Below, one piece after another: positions 28,098 to 36,749 of a stretch of 64,000 nucleotides of DNA (its first letter is position 1; each line of letters begins with the position of its first letter). The notes beneath the pieces are model-generated. The model ran no database searches and had not been told where the DNA came from. It worked only from the letters and a program-made list of their open reading frames with translations. Both the position numbers and the translations under genes were made by a program. The stretch lies in NCBI GenBank assembly GCA_029953615.1, contig CP124529.1, positions 1,826,998 to 1,890,997 of the forward strand. Direction: 5' to 3'. The stretch comes from Pseudomonas putida. Its GTDB lineage: Bacteria; Pseudomonadota; Gammaproteobacteria; Pseudomonadales; Pseudomonadaceae.

Positions 28098-29365
28098 CCC
28101 TCAGTATTCTCGGCGCCCGGGTCATCGACCCCAACAGCGGCCTGGACCAGGTCACCGACCTGCACCTGGACGGCGGCCGCATTGCCGCCATCGGCGCCGC
28201 CCCGGCCGGGTTCAGCGCCAGCCGCACGATCCAGGCTGATGGCCTGGTCGCCGCGCCCGGCCTGGTCGACCTCGGCGTGTCCCTGCGTGAGCCGGGCTAT
28301 AGCCGCAAAGGCAATATCGCCAGTGAAACCCGCGCTGCCGTCGCCGGCGGCGTCACCAGCCTGTGCTGCCCGCCGCAGACCAAGCCGGTGCTGGACACCT
28401 CGGCGGTGGCCGAACTGATCCTCGACCGCGCCCGCGAGGCCGCCAACAGCAAGGTCTACCCGATCGGCGCCCTGACCAAAGGCCTGGAAGGCGAGCAGCT
28501 GGCCGAGCTGGTAGCCCTGCGCGACACCGGCTGCGTGGCCTTCGGCAATGGCCTGAAGGAAATCCCCAACAACCGTACCCTGGCCCGCGCCCTGGAATAC
28601 GCCGCCACTTTCGACCTGACCGTGGTGTTCCACTCGCAGGACCGCGACCTGGCCCACGGCGGCCTGGCCCACGAAGGTGCCATGGCCAGCTTCCTCGGCC
28701 TGCCGGGCATTCCGGAAACCGCCGAAACCGTGGCCCTGGCGCGCAACCTGCTGCTGGTGGAACAGACCGGCGTGCGTGCGCACTTCACCCAGATCACCAG
28801 CGCCCGTGGCGCGCGGCTGATCGAGCAGGCCCAGCAGCTTGGCCTGCCGGTGACCGCCGACGTGGCGCTGTACCAGCTGATTCTTACCGACGAATCGCTG
28901 CGTGAATTCTCCAGCCTGTACCATGTGCAACCACCGCTGCGCACCGCCGCAGACCGCGACGGCCTGCGTGCGGCAGTGAAGTCGGGGGTAATCCAGGCGA
29001 TTTCCAGCCACCACCAGCCGCACGAGCGCGACGCCAAGCTGGCCCCGTTCGGCGCCACCGAGCCGGGCATCAGCAGCGTCGAATTGCTGTTGCCGCTGGC
29101 CATGACCCTGGTGCAGGACGGCCTGCTCGACCTGCCAACCCTGCTGGCCCGCCTGAGCAGCGGCCCGGCGGCGGCCCTGCGCCTGCCGGCCGGTGAGCTG
29201 AAAGTGGGTGGTGCGGCCGACCTGGTGCTGTTCGATCCACAAGCCTCGACCGTGGCCGGCGAGCAGTGGTTCTCGCGTGGCGAGAACTGCCCGTTCATTG
29301 GTCACTGCCTGCCGGGTGCGGTGCGTTATACCTTGGTCGATGGGCATGTCTGCCACGAGGCCTGA
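28094..29365 (+). CDS. pyrC': dihydroorotase-like protein PyrC', catalytically inactive ATCase partner
   Basis: This 423-residue dihydroorotase homologue begins with GTG at 28094, overlapping the pyrB stop (GTGA). It keeps the fold ([39 protein letters not shown]). The metal-binding HxH of active enzymes, normally DxHVHLREPG, is replaced by DLGVSL, so both histidines are gone. In Pseudomonas such PyrC' proteins do not catalyse but assemble with PyrB into the active dodecameric ATCase. True dihydroorotase must be encoded elsewhere. The tight gene overlap fits subunits made in fixed ratio. Confidence 0.93.
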   Translation: MTLSILGARVIDPNSGLDQVTDLHLDGGRIAAIGAAPAGFSASRTIQADGLVAAPGLVDLGVSLREPGYSRKGNIASETRAAVAGGVTSLCCPPQTKPVLDTSAVAELILDRAREAANSKVYPIGALTKGLEGEQLAELVALRDTGCVAFGNGLKEIPNNRTLARALEYAATFDLTVVFHSQDRDLAHGGLAHEGAMASFLGLPGIPETAETVALARNLLLVEQTGVRAHFTQITSARGARLIEQAQQLGLPVTADVALYQLILTDESLREFSSLYHVQPPLRTAADRDGLRAAVKSGVIQAISSHHQPHERDAKLAPFGATEPGISSVELLLPLAMTLVQDGLLDLPTLLARLSSGPAAALRLPAGELKVGGAADLVLFDPQASTVAGEQWFSRGENCPFIGHCLPGAVRYTLVDGHVCHEA

Positions 29366-29373
29366 CTAACCCT

Positions 29374-29455
29374 GTTCGCGGGCACGCCCGCTCCCACAGG
29401 ATCACCACAATTCCAAGGCATGTGGTAACCCTGTGGGAGCGGGCATGCCCGCGAA
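29374..29455. repeat. REP pair
   Basis: GTTCGCGGGCACGCCCGCTC and its inverted copy ending at 29455 flank a 29-base spacer after pyrC'. The spacer start ATCACCACA is shared with the pair at 31544-31626. Confidence 0.9.
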
Positions 29456-29503
29456 TGCCCTCGCACGGTTCCCCCTGCCAAGCGCGACCATTCATCCCCC
29501 ACG

Positions 29504-29531
29504 GTTGAAATCCTTCGCCCCACCCCCATAT
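29504..29531 (+). promoter_or_regulatory. sigma-32 (RpoH) heat-shock promoter of hslVU
   Basis: GTTGAAA (29504-29510), 13 bases, then CCCCATAT (29524-29531) closely match the CTTGAAA-N11-16-CCCCATNT heat-shock consensus. Transcription should begin near 29538, downstream of an in-frame ATG at 29530, which rules that codon out as the hslV start. Confidence 0.85.
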
Positions 29532-29577
29532 GAGTCTGCATCAGGCACTTTCGCCCCGCTGCGTGGAGACTCTCCCC

Positions 29578-30108
29578 TTGACCACCATCGTTTCTGTCCG
29601 CCGTAACGGCAAAGTCGTCATGGGCGGCGACGGCCAGGTATCCCTCGGCAACACCGTGATGAAAGGCAACGCCAAGAAAGTGCGCCGCCTGTACCACGGC
29701 CAGGTCATCGCGGGCTTCGCCGGCGCTACCGCCGATGCGTTCACCCTGTTCGAGCGCTTTGAGGGCCAACTCGAGAAACATCAGGGCCACCTGGTCCGTG
29801 CCGCCGTCGAACTGGCCAAGGAATGGCGTACCGACCGTTCCCTGAGCCGCCTGGAGGCCATGCTGGCCGTGGCCAACAAGGACGCATCGCTGATCATCAC
29901 CGGCAACGGCGACGTGGTCGAACCCGAAGACGGCCTGATCGCCATGGGTTCCGGTGGCGCCTACGCCCAGGCCGCAGCCCGCGCCCTGCTGAACAAGACC
30001 GACCTCTCGGCCCGCGAAATCGCCGAAACCGCCTTGAACATTGCCGGCGACATCTGCGTGTTCACCAACCACAACCTGACCATCGAGGAGCAGGACCTGG
30101 CCGAGTGA
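29578..30108 (+). CDS. hslV: HslV (ClpQ) peptidase subunit of the HslVU protease
   Basis: HslV forms the proteolytic double ring of the HslUV ATP-dependent protease. The protein is 176 residues starting with TTG at 29578, with GGAG upstream. This start puts Thr2 directly after the initiator Met, and the N-terminal Thr of [19 protein letters not shown] is the catalytic nucleophile. Other family landmarks are [20 protein letters not shown] and [19 protein letters not shown] sigma-32 promoter precedes it and a terminator hairpin separates it from hslU. Confidence 0.96.
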   Translation: MTTIVSVRRNGKVVMGGDGQVSLGNTVMKGNAKKVRRLYHGQVIAGFAGATADAFTLFERFEGQLEKHQGHLVRAAVELAKEWRTDRSLSRLEAMLAVANKDASLIITGNGDVVEPEDGLIAMGSGGAYAQAAARALLNKTDLSAREIAETALNIAGDICVFTNHNLTIEEQDLAE

Positions 30109-30123
30109 TTCAGCTGTTCTGGC

Positions 30124-30148
30124 GCCCCCGCCCGGTGCGGGGGCTTTT
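30124..30148 (+). terminator. Rho-independent terminator / attenuator between hslV and hslU
   Basis: GCCCCCGC (30124-30131) pairs with GCGGGGGC (30137-30144) around CCGGT and is followed by TTTT. It should cut off part of the transcripts, giving more hslV than hslU message. Confidence 0.8.
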
Positions 30149-30184
30149 CCACGCTGACTCATCTGCCCAAGGACCCAATTGATC

Positions 30185-31528
30185 ATGTCCATGACCCCCC
30201 GCGAGATCGTCCACGAACTCAACCGCCACATCATCGGCCAGGACGACGCCAAGCGCGCCGTGGCCATCGCCCTGCGCAACCGCTGGCGGCGCATGCAGCT
30301 CCCCGCCGAGCTGCGCGCCGAAGTGACCCCGAAGAACATCCTGATGATCGGCCCCACCGGCGTCGGCAAGACTGAAATCGCCCGCCGCCTGGCCAAGCTG
30401 GCCAACGCGCCGTTCCTCAAGGTCGAAGCCACCAAGTTCACCGAAGTGGGCTACGTGGGCCGCGACGTCGAGTCGATCATCCGCGACCTGGCCGATGCCG
30501 CGCTGAAGATGCTGCGTGAGCAGGAGATCATTCGCGTGCGCCACCGCGCCGAAGACGCCGCCGAAGACCGTATCCTCGATGCCCTGCTGCCACAGGCCCG
30601 CGTGACCAGCTTCAGCGAAGAAGCCGCGCAGACCAGCACCGATTCCAACACCCGCCAGCTGTTCCGCAAGCGCCTGCGCGAAGGCCAGCTGGACGACAAG
30701 GAAATCGAGATCGAAGTGGCCGATGCCGTAGGCGTCGAAATTGCCGCGCCGCCCGGCATGGAAGAAATGACCAACCAGTTGCAGAGCCTGTTCGCCAACA
30801 TGGGCAAAGGCAAGCGCAAGGCGCGCAAGCTGAAGGTTAAAGAAGCCCTGAAGATGGTTCGTGATGAAGAAGCGAGCCGCCTGGTCAACGAGGAAGAGCT
30901 CAAGGCCAAGGCCCTGGAAGCGGTCGAGCAGCACGGTATCGTGTTCATCGACGAAATCGACAAAGTTGCCAAGCGCGGCAATGTTGGCGGTGCCGACGTG
31001 TCCCGCGAAGGTGTGCAGCGCGACCTGCTGCCGCTGATCGAAGGCTGCACCGTCAACACCAAGCTGGGCATGGTCAAGACCGACCACATCCTGTTCATTG
31101 CCTCGGGTGCGTTCCACCTGAGCAAGCCGAGCGACCTGGTGCCCGAGCTGCAAGGCCGCCTGCCGATTCGCGTGGAGCTCAAGGCCCTGACCCCGGAAGA
31201 CTTCGAGCGTATCCTGCAGGAGCCGCACGCGTCGCTGACCGAACAGTACCAGGCCCTGCTGAAGACCGAAGGGCTGAACATCGAGTTCCTGGCGGACGGC
31301 ATCAAGCGCCTGGCCGAGATTGCCTATCAGGTCAACGAGAAGACCGAGAACATCGGTGCCCGCCGCTTGCACACCTTGCTCGAGCGCCTGCTCGAAGAGG
31401 TGTCGTTCAGTGCCGGCGACCTGGCCAGCACCCATGACGAAGCGCCGATCCAGATCGACGCGGCCTATGTGAACAGCCACCTGGGTGAGCTGGCGCAGAA
31501 CGAAGACCTGTCGCGCTACATCCTGTAA
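30185..31528 (+). CDS. hslU: HslU (ClpY) ATPase subunit of the HslVU protease
   Basis: HslU is the unfoldase ring that feeds HslV. The 447-residue AAA+ protein shows [20 protein letters not shown] at the start, Walker [10 protein letters not shown], the GYVGRDVES pore loop, the variable I domain (residues 110-240), Walker [13 protein letters not shown], sensor [20 protein letters not shown], and the C-terminal end EDLSRYIL, which docks into HslV. The ATG at 30185 fits the conserved start; TTG at 30179 is less likely. Confidence 0.97.
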   Translation: MSMTPREIVHELNRHIIGQDDAKRAVAIALRNRWRRMQLPAELRAEVTPKNILMIGPTGVGKTEIARRLAKLANAPFLKVEATKFTEVGYVGRDVESIIRDLADAALKMLREQEIIRVRHRAEDAAEDRILDALLPQARVTSFSEEAAQTSTDSNTRQLFRKRLREGQLDDKEIEIEVADAVGVEIAAPPGMEEMTNQLQSLFANMGKGKRKARKLKVKEALKMVRDEEASRLVNEEELKAKALEAVEQHGIVFIDEIDKVAKRGNVGGADVSREGVQRDLLPLIEGCTVNTKLGMVKTDHILFIASGAFHLSKPSDLVPELQGRLPIRVELKALTPEDFERILQEPHASLTEQYQALLKTEGLNIEFLADGIKRLAEIAYQVNEKTENIGARRLHTLLERLLEEVSFSAGDLASTHDEAPIQIDAAYVNSHLGELAQNEDLSRYIL

Positions 31529-31543
31529 AAACGGCGTCGACTG

Positions 31544-31626
31544 CTTCGCGGGCACGCCCGCTCCCACAGGATCACCACAGACCCAAAGCATGTGATGATC
31601 CTGTGGGAGCGGGCGTGCCCGCGAAG
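31544..31626. repeat. REP pair
   Basis: CTTCGCGGGCACGCCCGCTC (left arm) and its inverted copy flank a spacer holding CATGTGATGATCCTG. It lies after hslU. Confidence 0.9.
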
Positions 31627-31691
31627 AGGCCCTTGAATCCCTCCATCATAAGCTGGAAGCTTGCTTCATCAGCTCCCGAGAGATTCTGCCC

Positions 31692-32069
31692 ATGGCCCGC
31701 CTGCCCACCGCCATCAACCTGCACAAAGCCTCGAAAACCCTCAGCCTCACCTATGCCCCCGGCGAGGTCTACCACCTGCCCGCCGAATTCCTGCGCGTGC
31801 ATTCCCCCTCTGCCGAGGTCCAGGGCCACGGCAACCCCATCCTGCAGTTCGGCAAGATCAACGTCGGCCTGAGCGGCCTTGAACCTGCCGGCCAATATGC
31901 ACTGAAACTGGTCTTCGACGACGGCCATGACAGCGGCCTGTTCACCTGGGAATACCTCGAACAGCTATGCCTGCGCCAGGAACAACTGTGGGCCGAGTAC
32001 CTCGACGAGCTGCACAAGGCCGGCAAATCCCGCGACCCCGCCGAGTCGGTGGTCAAACTGATGCTCTAG
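31692..32069 (+). CDS. DUF971 (gamma-butyrobetaine hydroxylase-like N-terminal domain) protein
   Basis: This 125-residue cytoplasmic protein consists of a single DUF971 domain (SLTYAPGEVYHLPAEFLRVH, then NVGLSGLEPAGQYALKLVFDDGHDSG cut by turns, then FTWEYLEQLC). The same domain forms the N-terminal part of gamma-butyrobetaine hydroxylases and of some iron-sulfur cluster carriers. A role in iron-sulfur cluster handling is suggested for related proteins, but there is no cysteine cluster here. It sits between hslU and phaC1, as in other fluorescent pseudomonads. Function unknown. Confidence 0.88.
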   Translation: MARLPTAINLHKASKTLSLTYAPGEVYHLPAEFLRVHSPSAEVQGHGNPILQFGKINVGLSGLEPAGQYALKLVFDDGHDSGLFTWEYLEQLCLRQEQLWAEYLDELHKAGKSRDPAESVVKLML

Positions 32070-32127
32070 CGCAAGGGCCCTGGGGTTTAGAGCGCATTTT
32101 CTAGAATCATCTGTTTGAATGCCCTAC

Positions 32128-32151
32128 AGACAGCCCAATGAAGGGCTGTCT
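32128..32151 (+). terminator. hairpin downstream of the DUF971 gene
   Basis: AGACAGCCC (32128-32136) pairs with GGGCTGTCT (32143-32151) around AATGAA. The following bases TGCGC are not a T-run, so it is a weak terminator or an mRNA-stabilising stem. The rest of the 270-base gap is the phaC1 control region. Confidence 0.5.
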
Positions 32152-32187
32152 TGCGCAATACATGAAAGTCGGGTAACCAATGGGGAG

Positions 32188-32203
32188 TGGCAAGTTCCCT
32201 GCA
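32188..32203 (+). promoter_or_regulatory. candidate sigma-54 (RpoN) promoter of phaC1
   Basis: TGGCAAG-N4-CTGCA has the essential GG and GC pairs exactly ten bases apart, as in the -24/-12 consensus TGGCACG-N4-TTGCA. It lies about 140 bases before the phaC1 start. A single site in a GC-rich genome can arise by chance. Confidence 0.45.
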
Positions 32204-32339
32204 TCACCTTGCAGGTAATCAGCACCCTCGCAGCACCGCTGTTCCTTATCACTGGTCACCCGAGTAGCAGTACCGGGCTCAGCACTGTGCACCCGTCACA
32301 GCAAACCGGTACTCGTCTCAGGACAACGGAGCGTCGTAG

Positions 32340-34019
32340 ATGAGTAACAAGAACAACGATGAGCTGCAGCGGCAAGCCTCGGAAAACACCCTGGGGCTGA
32401 ACCCGGTCATCGGTATTCGTCGCAAGGACCTGTTGAGTTCGGCACGCACCGTGCTGCGCCAGGCCGTGCGCCAACCGCTGCACAGCGCCAAGCATGTGGC
32501 CCACTTCGGCCTGGAGCTGAAGAATGTGCTGCTGGGCAAATCCAGCCTGGCCCCGGAAAGCGATGATCGTCGCTTCAACGACCCGGCCTGGAGCCACAAC
32601 CCGCTCTACCGCCGCTACCTGCAAACCTACCTGGCCTGGCGCAAGGAGCTGCAGGACTGGATCGGTAGCAGCGACCTGTCGCCCCAGGACATCAGCCGCG
32701 GCCAGTTCGTCATCAACCTGATGACCGAGGCCATGGCGCCGACCAATACCCTGTCCAACCCCGCGGCGGTCAAGCGCTTCTTCGAAACCGGCGGCAAGAG
32801 CCTGCTCGATGGCCTGTCAAACCTGGCCAAGGACTTGGTCAACAACGGTGGCATGCCCAGCCAGGTGAACATGGATGCCTTCGAAGTGGGCAAGAACCTG
32901 GGCACCAGCGAAGGTGCCGTGGTGTACCGCAACGATGTGCTGGAGCTGATCCAGTACAGCCCGATCACCGAGCAGGTACACGCCCGCCCGCTGTTGGTGG
33001 TGCCGCCGCAGATCAACAAGTTCTACGTATTCGACCTCAGCCCGGAAAAGAGCCTGGCGCGTTACTGCCTGCGCTCACAGCAGCAAACCTTCATCATCAG
33101 CTGGCGCAACCCGACCAAGGCCCAGCGCGAATGGGGCCTGTCGACCTATATCGATGCGCTCAAGGAAGCGGTCGACGCGGTGCTGGCAATTACCGGCAGC
33201 AAGGACCTGAACATGCTCGGTGCCTGCTCCGGCGGCATCACGTGCACCGCGTTGGTCGGCCACTATGCCGCCCTTGGCGAGAACAAGGTCAATGCCCTGA
33301 CCCTGCTGGTCAGCGTGCTGGACACCACCATGGACAACCAGGTCGCGCTGTTCGTCGACGAGCAAACCCTGGAGGCCGCCAAGCGCCACTCCTACCAGGC
33401 TGGCGTGCTGGAAGGCAGCGAGATGGCCAAGGTGTTCGCCTGGATGCGCCCCAACGACCTGATCTGGAACTACTGGGTCAACAACTACCTGCTCGGCAAC
33501 GAGCCGCCGGTATTCGACATCCTGTTCTGGAACAACGACACCACGCGCCTGCCGGCCGCCTTCCATGGCGACCTGATCGAAATGTTCAAGAGCAACCCGC
33601 TGACCCGCCCCAATGCCCTGGAGGTGTGTGGCACACCGATCGACCTGAAGCAGGTGCAATGCGACATCTTCAGCGTGGCCGGCACCGCTGACCACATCAC
33701 CCCGTGGCAGTCGTGCTACCGCTCGGCGCACCTGTTCGGCGGCAAGATCGAATTCGTGTTGTCCAACAGCGGGCATATCCAGAGCATCCTCAACCCGCCG
33801 GGCAACCCCAAGGCGCGCTTCATGACCGGTGCCGACCGCCCGGGTGACCCGCTGGCCTGGCAGGAAAATGCCACCAAGCATGCCGATTCCTGGTGGCTGC
33901 ACTGGCAGAGCTGGCTGGGCGAACGTGCCGGTGAGCTGAAAAAAGCGCCGACCCGCCTGGGCAATCGAGCCTATGCCGCTGGCGAAGCCGCACCGGGCAC
34001 CTACGTTCACGAGCGTTGA
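32340..34019 (+). CDS. phaC1: class II poly(3-hydroxyalkanoate) synthase 1
   Basis: PhaC1 polymerises medium-chain (R)-3-hydroxyacyl-CoA into polyester on the granule surface. The 559-residue protein is of class II length. The lipase-like box GACSGG near residue 296 holds the catalytic Cys. The catalytic Asp lies near 452 (GTADHITPW) and the His near 480 (NSGHIQSI). Other conserved runs are RPLLVVPPQINKFYVFDL and WMRPNDLIWNYWVNNYLLG. It is the first gene of phaC1ZC2D. A Crc/Hfq-type A-rich motif covers codons 3-6. A terminator-like stem lies before phaZ. Confidence 0.98.
   Translation: MSNKNNDELQRQASENTLGLNPVIGIRRKDLLSSARTVLRQAVRQPLHSAKHVAHFGLELKNVLLGKSSLAPESDDRRFNDPAWSHNPLYRRYLQTYLAWRKELQDWIGSSDLSPQDISRGQFVINLMTEAMAPTNTLSNPAAVKRFFETGGKSLLDGLSNLAKDLVNNGGMPSQVNMDAFEVGKNLGTSEGAVVYRNDVLELIQYSPITEQVHARPLLVVPPQINKFYVFDLSPEKSLARYCLRSQQQTFIISWRNPTKAQREWGLSTYIDALKEAVDAVLAITGSKDLNMLGACSGGITCTALVGHYAALGENKVNALTLLVSVLDTTMDNQVALFVDEQTLEAAKRHSYQAGVLEGSEMAKVFAWMRPNDLIWNYWVNNYLLGNEPPVFDILFWNNDTTRLPAAFHGDLIEMFKSNPLTRPNALEVCGTPIDLKQVQCDIFSVAGTADHITPWQSCYRSAHLFGGKIEFVLSNSGHIQSILNPPGNPKARFMTGADRPGDPLAWQENATKHADSWWLHWQSWLGERAGELKKAPTRLGNRAYAAGEAAPGTYVHER
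32346..32356 (+). promoter_or_regulatory. Crc/Hfq catabolite-repression (CA) motif in phaC1 start
   Basis: AACAAGAACAA contains two overlapping AAnAAnAA motifs directly after the phaC1 start codon. Hfq with Crc binds such runs to block translation. Crc repression of phaC1 has been reported in P. putida, which fits. Confidence 0.7.
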
Positions 34020-34028
34020 GCTGCAGCG

Positions 34029-34053
34029 CCGTGGCCCCTGCGGGGTGCCACGG
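34029..34053 (+). terminator. terminator/attenuator between phaC1 and phaZ
   Basis: CCGTGGC (34029-34035) pairs with GCCACGG (34047-34053), extended by CCCC/GGGG with one bulged T. It is followed by TGTTCATTT. It would reduce read-through from phaC1 into phaZ. Confidence 0.7.
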
Positions 34054-34080
34054 TGTTCATTTCACCCGAGAGTCATGCGC

Positions 34081-34932
34081 ATGCCGCAACCCTATATCTT
34101 CAGGACTGTAGAGCTGGATAACCAGTCCATCCGTACCGCCGTCCGCCCGGGCAAGCCGCACCTGACGCCGTTGCTGATCTTCAACGGTATCGGCGCCAAC
34201 CTGGAGCTGGTGTTCCCGTTCATCGAAGCACTGGATCCGGACCTGGAAGTCATCGCCTTCGATGTACCCGGGGTCGGCGGTTCGTCAACACCTCGCCACC
34301 CGTACCGGTTCCCCGGGCTGGCCAAGCTCACGGCACGGATGCTGGATTACCTCGATTACGGCCAGGTCAACGTCATCGGCGTGTCCTGGGGCGGTGCCCT
34401 GGCCCAGCAGTTCGCCCACGACTACCCCGAGCGCTGCAAGAAGCTGGTGCTCGCCGCCACCGCCGCCGGTGCCGTGATGGTGCCAGGCAAGCCCAAGGTG
34501 CTGTGGATGATGGCCAGCCCACGGCGCTACGTGCAGCCGTCGCACGTTATCCGCATTGCGCCGCTGATCTATGGTGGTGGCTTCCGCCGCGATCCGGACC
34601 TGGCCATGCAGCATGCCGCCAAGGTGCGCTCCGGCGGCAAGATGGGCTACTACTGGCAGCTGTTCGCCGGGCTTGGCTGGACCAGCATCCACTGGCTGCA
34701 CAAGATCCAGCAGCCAACCCTGGTGCTGGCCGGCGACGACGACCCGCTGATCCCGCTGATCAACATGCGCCTGCTGGCCTGGCGAATTCCCAATGCCCAG
34801 CTACACATTATCGACGACGGCCATCTGTTCCTGATCACCCGGGCCGAGGCCGTCGCTCCGATCATCATGAAGTTCCTTCAGCAAGAACGACAGCGCGCCG
34901 TCATGCACCCTCGCCCGGCTTCGGGCGGGTAG
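34081..34932 (+). CDS. phaZ: intracellular medium-chain-length PHA depolymerase
   Basis: PhaZ hydrolyses stored PHA on the granule. The 283-residue alpha/beta hydrolase has the nucleophile elbow GVSWGGALAQQ (Ser near residue 102), the catalytic Asp in LVLAGDDDPLIPL and the His in IIDDGHLFL. The oxyanion region LLIFNGIGANLEL is typical. The ATG at 34081 has GAGAG eight bases upstream; an ATG two codons earlier (34075) is possible. It sits between the two synthases as in all mcl-PHA loci, so synthesis and mobilisation share regulation. Confidence 0.97.
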   Translation: MPQPYIFRTVELDNQSIRTAVRPGKPHLTPLLIFNGIGANLELVFPFIEALDPDLEVIAFDVPGVGGSSTPRHPYRFPGLAKLTARMLDYLDYGQVNVIGVSWGGALAQQFAHDYPERCKKLVLAATAAGAVMVPGKPKVLWMMASPRRYVQPSHVIRIAPLIYGGGFRRDPDLAMQHAAKVRSGGKMGYYWQLFAGLGWTSIHWLHKIQQPTLVLAGDDDPLIPLINMRLLAWRIPNAQLHIIDDGHLFLITRAEAVAPIIMKFLQQERQRAVMHPRPASGG

Positions 34933-34946
34933 ATCGATGCGGCCTT

Positions 34947-35014
34947 CTTCGCGGGCGCGCCCGCTCCCACAGGGACGGCGCTGTAAACCTGTGGGAGCGG
35001 GCATGCCCGCGAAG
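34947..35014. repeat. REP pair
   Basis: CTTCGCGGGCGCGCCCGCTC and its inverted copy ending at 35014 are separated by only about 20 bases. It lies between phaZ and phaC2 inside the pha operon. Confidence 0.9.
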
Positions 35015-35053
35015 GTCTCGACAGCGAAACGGCTTAGACGAGGGAGTGTTGCC

Positions 35054-36736
35054 ATGAAAGACAAACCGGCCAAAGGAACGACAACGCTTCCCGCCACCAG
35101 CATGAACGTGCAGAACGCCATCCTCGGTCTGCGTGGCCGTGACCTGATTTCCACGCTGCGCAATGTCAGCCGCCAAAGCTTGCGCCACCCGCTGCACACC
35201 GCCCACCACCTGTTGGCTCTGGGCGGCCAGCTGGGCCGGGTGATGCTGGGTGACACACCGTTTCAGCCGAACCCGCGCGATCCGCGCTTCAACGACCCGA
35301 CCTGGAGCCAGAACCCGTTCTACCGGCGCGGCCTGCAGGCCTACCTGGCCTGGCAGAAGCAGACCCGCCAGTGGATCGAGGAAAGCCACCTGGACGACGA
35401 TGACCGGGCCCGTGCGCACTTCCTGTTCAACCAGATCAACGACGCCCTGGCACCAAGCAACTCGCTACTCAACCCGCTGGCAGTCAAGGAGATGTTCAAC
35501 AGCGGTGGCCTGAGCCTGGTACGTGGCGTGGCCCACCTGCTCGATGATCTGCGCCACAACGACGGCCTGCCACGCCAGGTCGACGAGCGCGCCTTCGAAG
35601 TGGGCGGCAACCTGGCCGCGACCGCCGGCGCGGTGGTGTTTCGCAACGAACTGCTGGAGCTGATCCAGTACAAGCCGATGAGCGAAAAGCAACACGCCCG
35701 GCCACTGCTGGTGGTGCCACCGCAGATCAACAAGTTCTATATCTTCGATCTCAGCTCGACCAACAGCTTCGTCCAGTACATGCTCAAGAATGGCCTGCAG
35801 GTGTTCATGGTCAGCTGGCGCAACCCCGACCCGCGCCACCGCGAATGGGGACTGTCCAGCTACGTGCAGGCTCTGGAAGAAGCGCTCAACGCTTGCCGTA
35901 GCATCAGCGGCAACCGCGACCCCAACCTGATGGGCGCCTGCGCGGGCGGCCTGACCATGGCCGCGCTGCAGGGCCACCTGCAGGCCAGGCACCAGCTGCG
36001 CCGGGTGCGCAGCGCCACCTACCTGGTCAGCCTGCTGGACAGCAAGTTCGAAAGCCCCGCCAGTCTGTTCGCCGACGAGCAGACCATCGAGGCCGCCAAG
36101 CGCCGCTCCTACCAGCGCGGCGTGCTGGATGGCGCCGAGGTGGCGCGGATCTTCGCCTGGATGCGGCCCAACGACCTGATCTGGAACTACTGGGTCAACA
36201 ACTACCTGCTTGGCAAGACACCACCGGCCTTCGACATCCTTTACTGGAACGCCGACAGCACGCGCCTGCCCGCCGCGCTGCACGGCGACCTGCTGGACTT
36301 CTTCAAGCACAACCCGCTGACCCGCCCCGCCGGCCTGGAGGTGTGCGGCACGCCCATCGACCTGCAGAAGGTCGAGCTGGACAGCTTCACCGTAGCCGGC
36401 AGCAACGACCACATCACCCCGTGGGACGCGGTGTACCGCTCGGCCTTGCTGCTGGGTGGCGACCGGCGCTTCGTGCTGGCCAACAGCGGGCACATCCAGA
36501 GCATCATCAACCCGCCCGGCAACCCCAAGGCCTATTACCTGGCCAACCCCAGGCTGCCCAGCGACCCGCGTGCCTGGTTCCACGACGCCAAGCGCAGCGA
36601 AGGCAGCTGGTGGCCGTTGTGGCTGGAGTGGATCACCCCGCGCTCCGGCCCGCTCAAGGCACCGCGCAGCGAGCTGGGCAATGCCACCTACCCGCCTCTG
36701 GGCCCCGCGCCGGGCACCTATGTGCTGACTCGATGA
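35054..36736 (+). CDS. phaC2: class II poly(3-hydroxyalkanoate) synthase 2
   Basis: PhaC2 is the paralogue of PhaC1 with overlapping but different substrate preference. It has 560 residues. The active-site box is GACAGG (PhaC1 has GACSGG) with the Cys near residue 296; NDHITPW carries the Asp and NSGHIQSI the His. The N-terminus is distinct (MKDKPAKGTTTLPATSMNV). The ATG at 35054 follows AGGGAG by five bases. phaD begins 13 bases after its stop. Confidence 0.98.
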   Translation: MKDKPAKGTTTLPATSMNVQNAILGLRGRDLISTLRNVSRQSLRHPLHTAHHLLALGGQLGRVMLGDTPFQPNPRDPRFNDPTWSQNPFYRRGLQAYLAWQKQTRQWIEESHLDDDDRARAHFLFNQINDALAPSNSLLNPLAVKEMFNSGGLSLVRGVAHLLDDLRHNDGLPRQVDERAFEVGGNLAATAGAVVFRNELLELIQYKPMSEKQHARPLLVVPPQINKFYIFDLSSTNSFVQYMLKNGLQVFMVSWRNPDPRHREWGLSSYVQALEEALNACRSISGNRDPNLMGACAGGLTMAALQGHLQARHQLRRVRSATYLVSLLDSKFESPASLFADEQTIEAAKRRSYQRGVLDGAEVARIFAWMRPNDLIWNYWVNNYLLGKTPPAFDILYWNADSTRLPAALHGDLLDFFKHNPLTRPAGLEVCGTPIDLQKVELDSFTVAGSNDHITPWDAVYRSALLLGGDRRFVLANSGHIQSIINPPGNPKAYYLANPRLPSDPRAWFHDAKRSEGSWWPLWLEWITPRSGPLKAPRSELGNATYPPLGPAPGTYVLTR

Positions 36737-36749
36737 GCATGCCGACCGG

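Noticed and set aside
29530..29577. ATG at 29530 as hslV start
   Set aside because: It overlaps the sigma-32 -10 box and would bury the catalytic N-terminal threonine.
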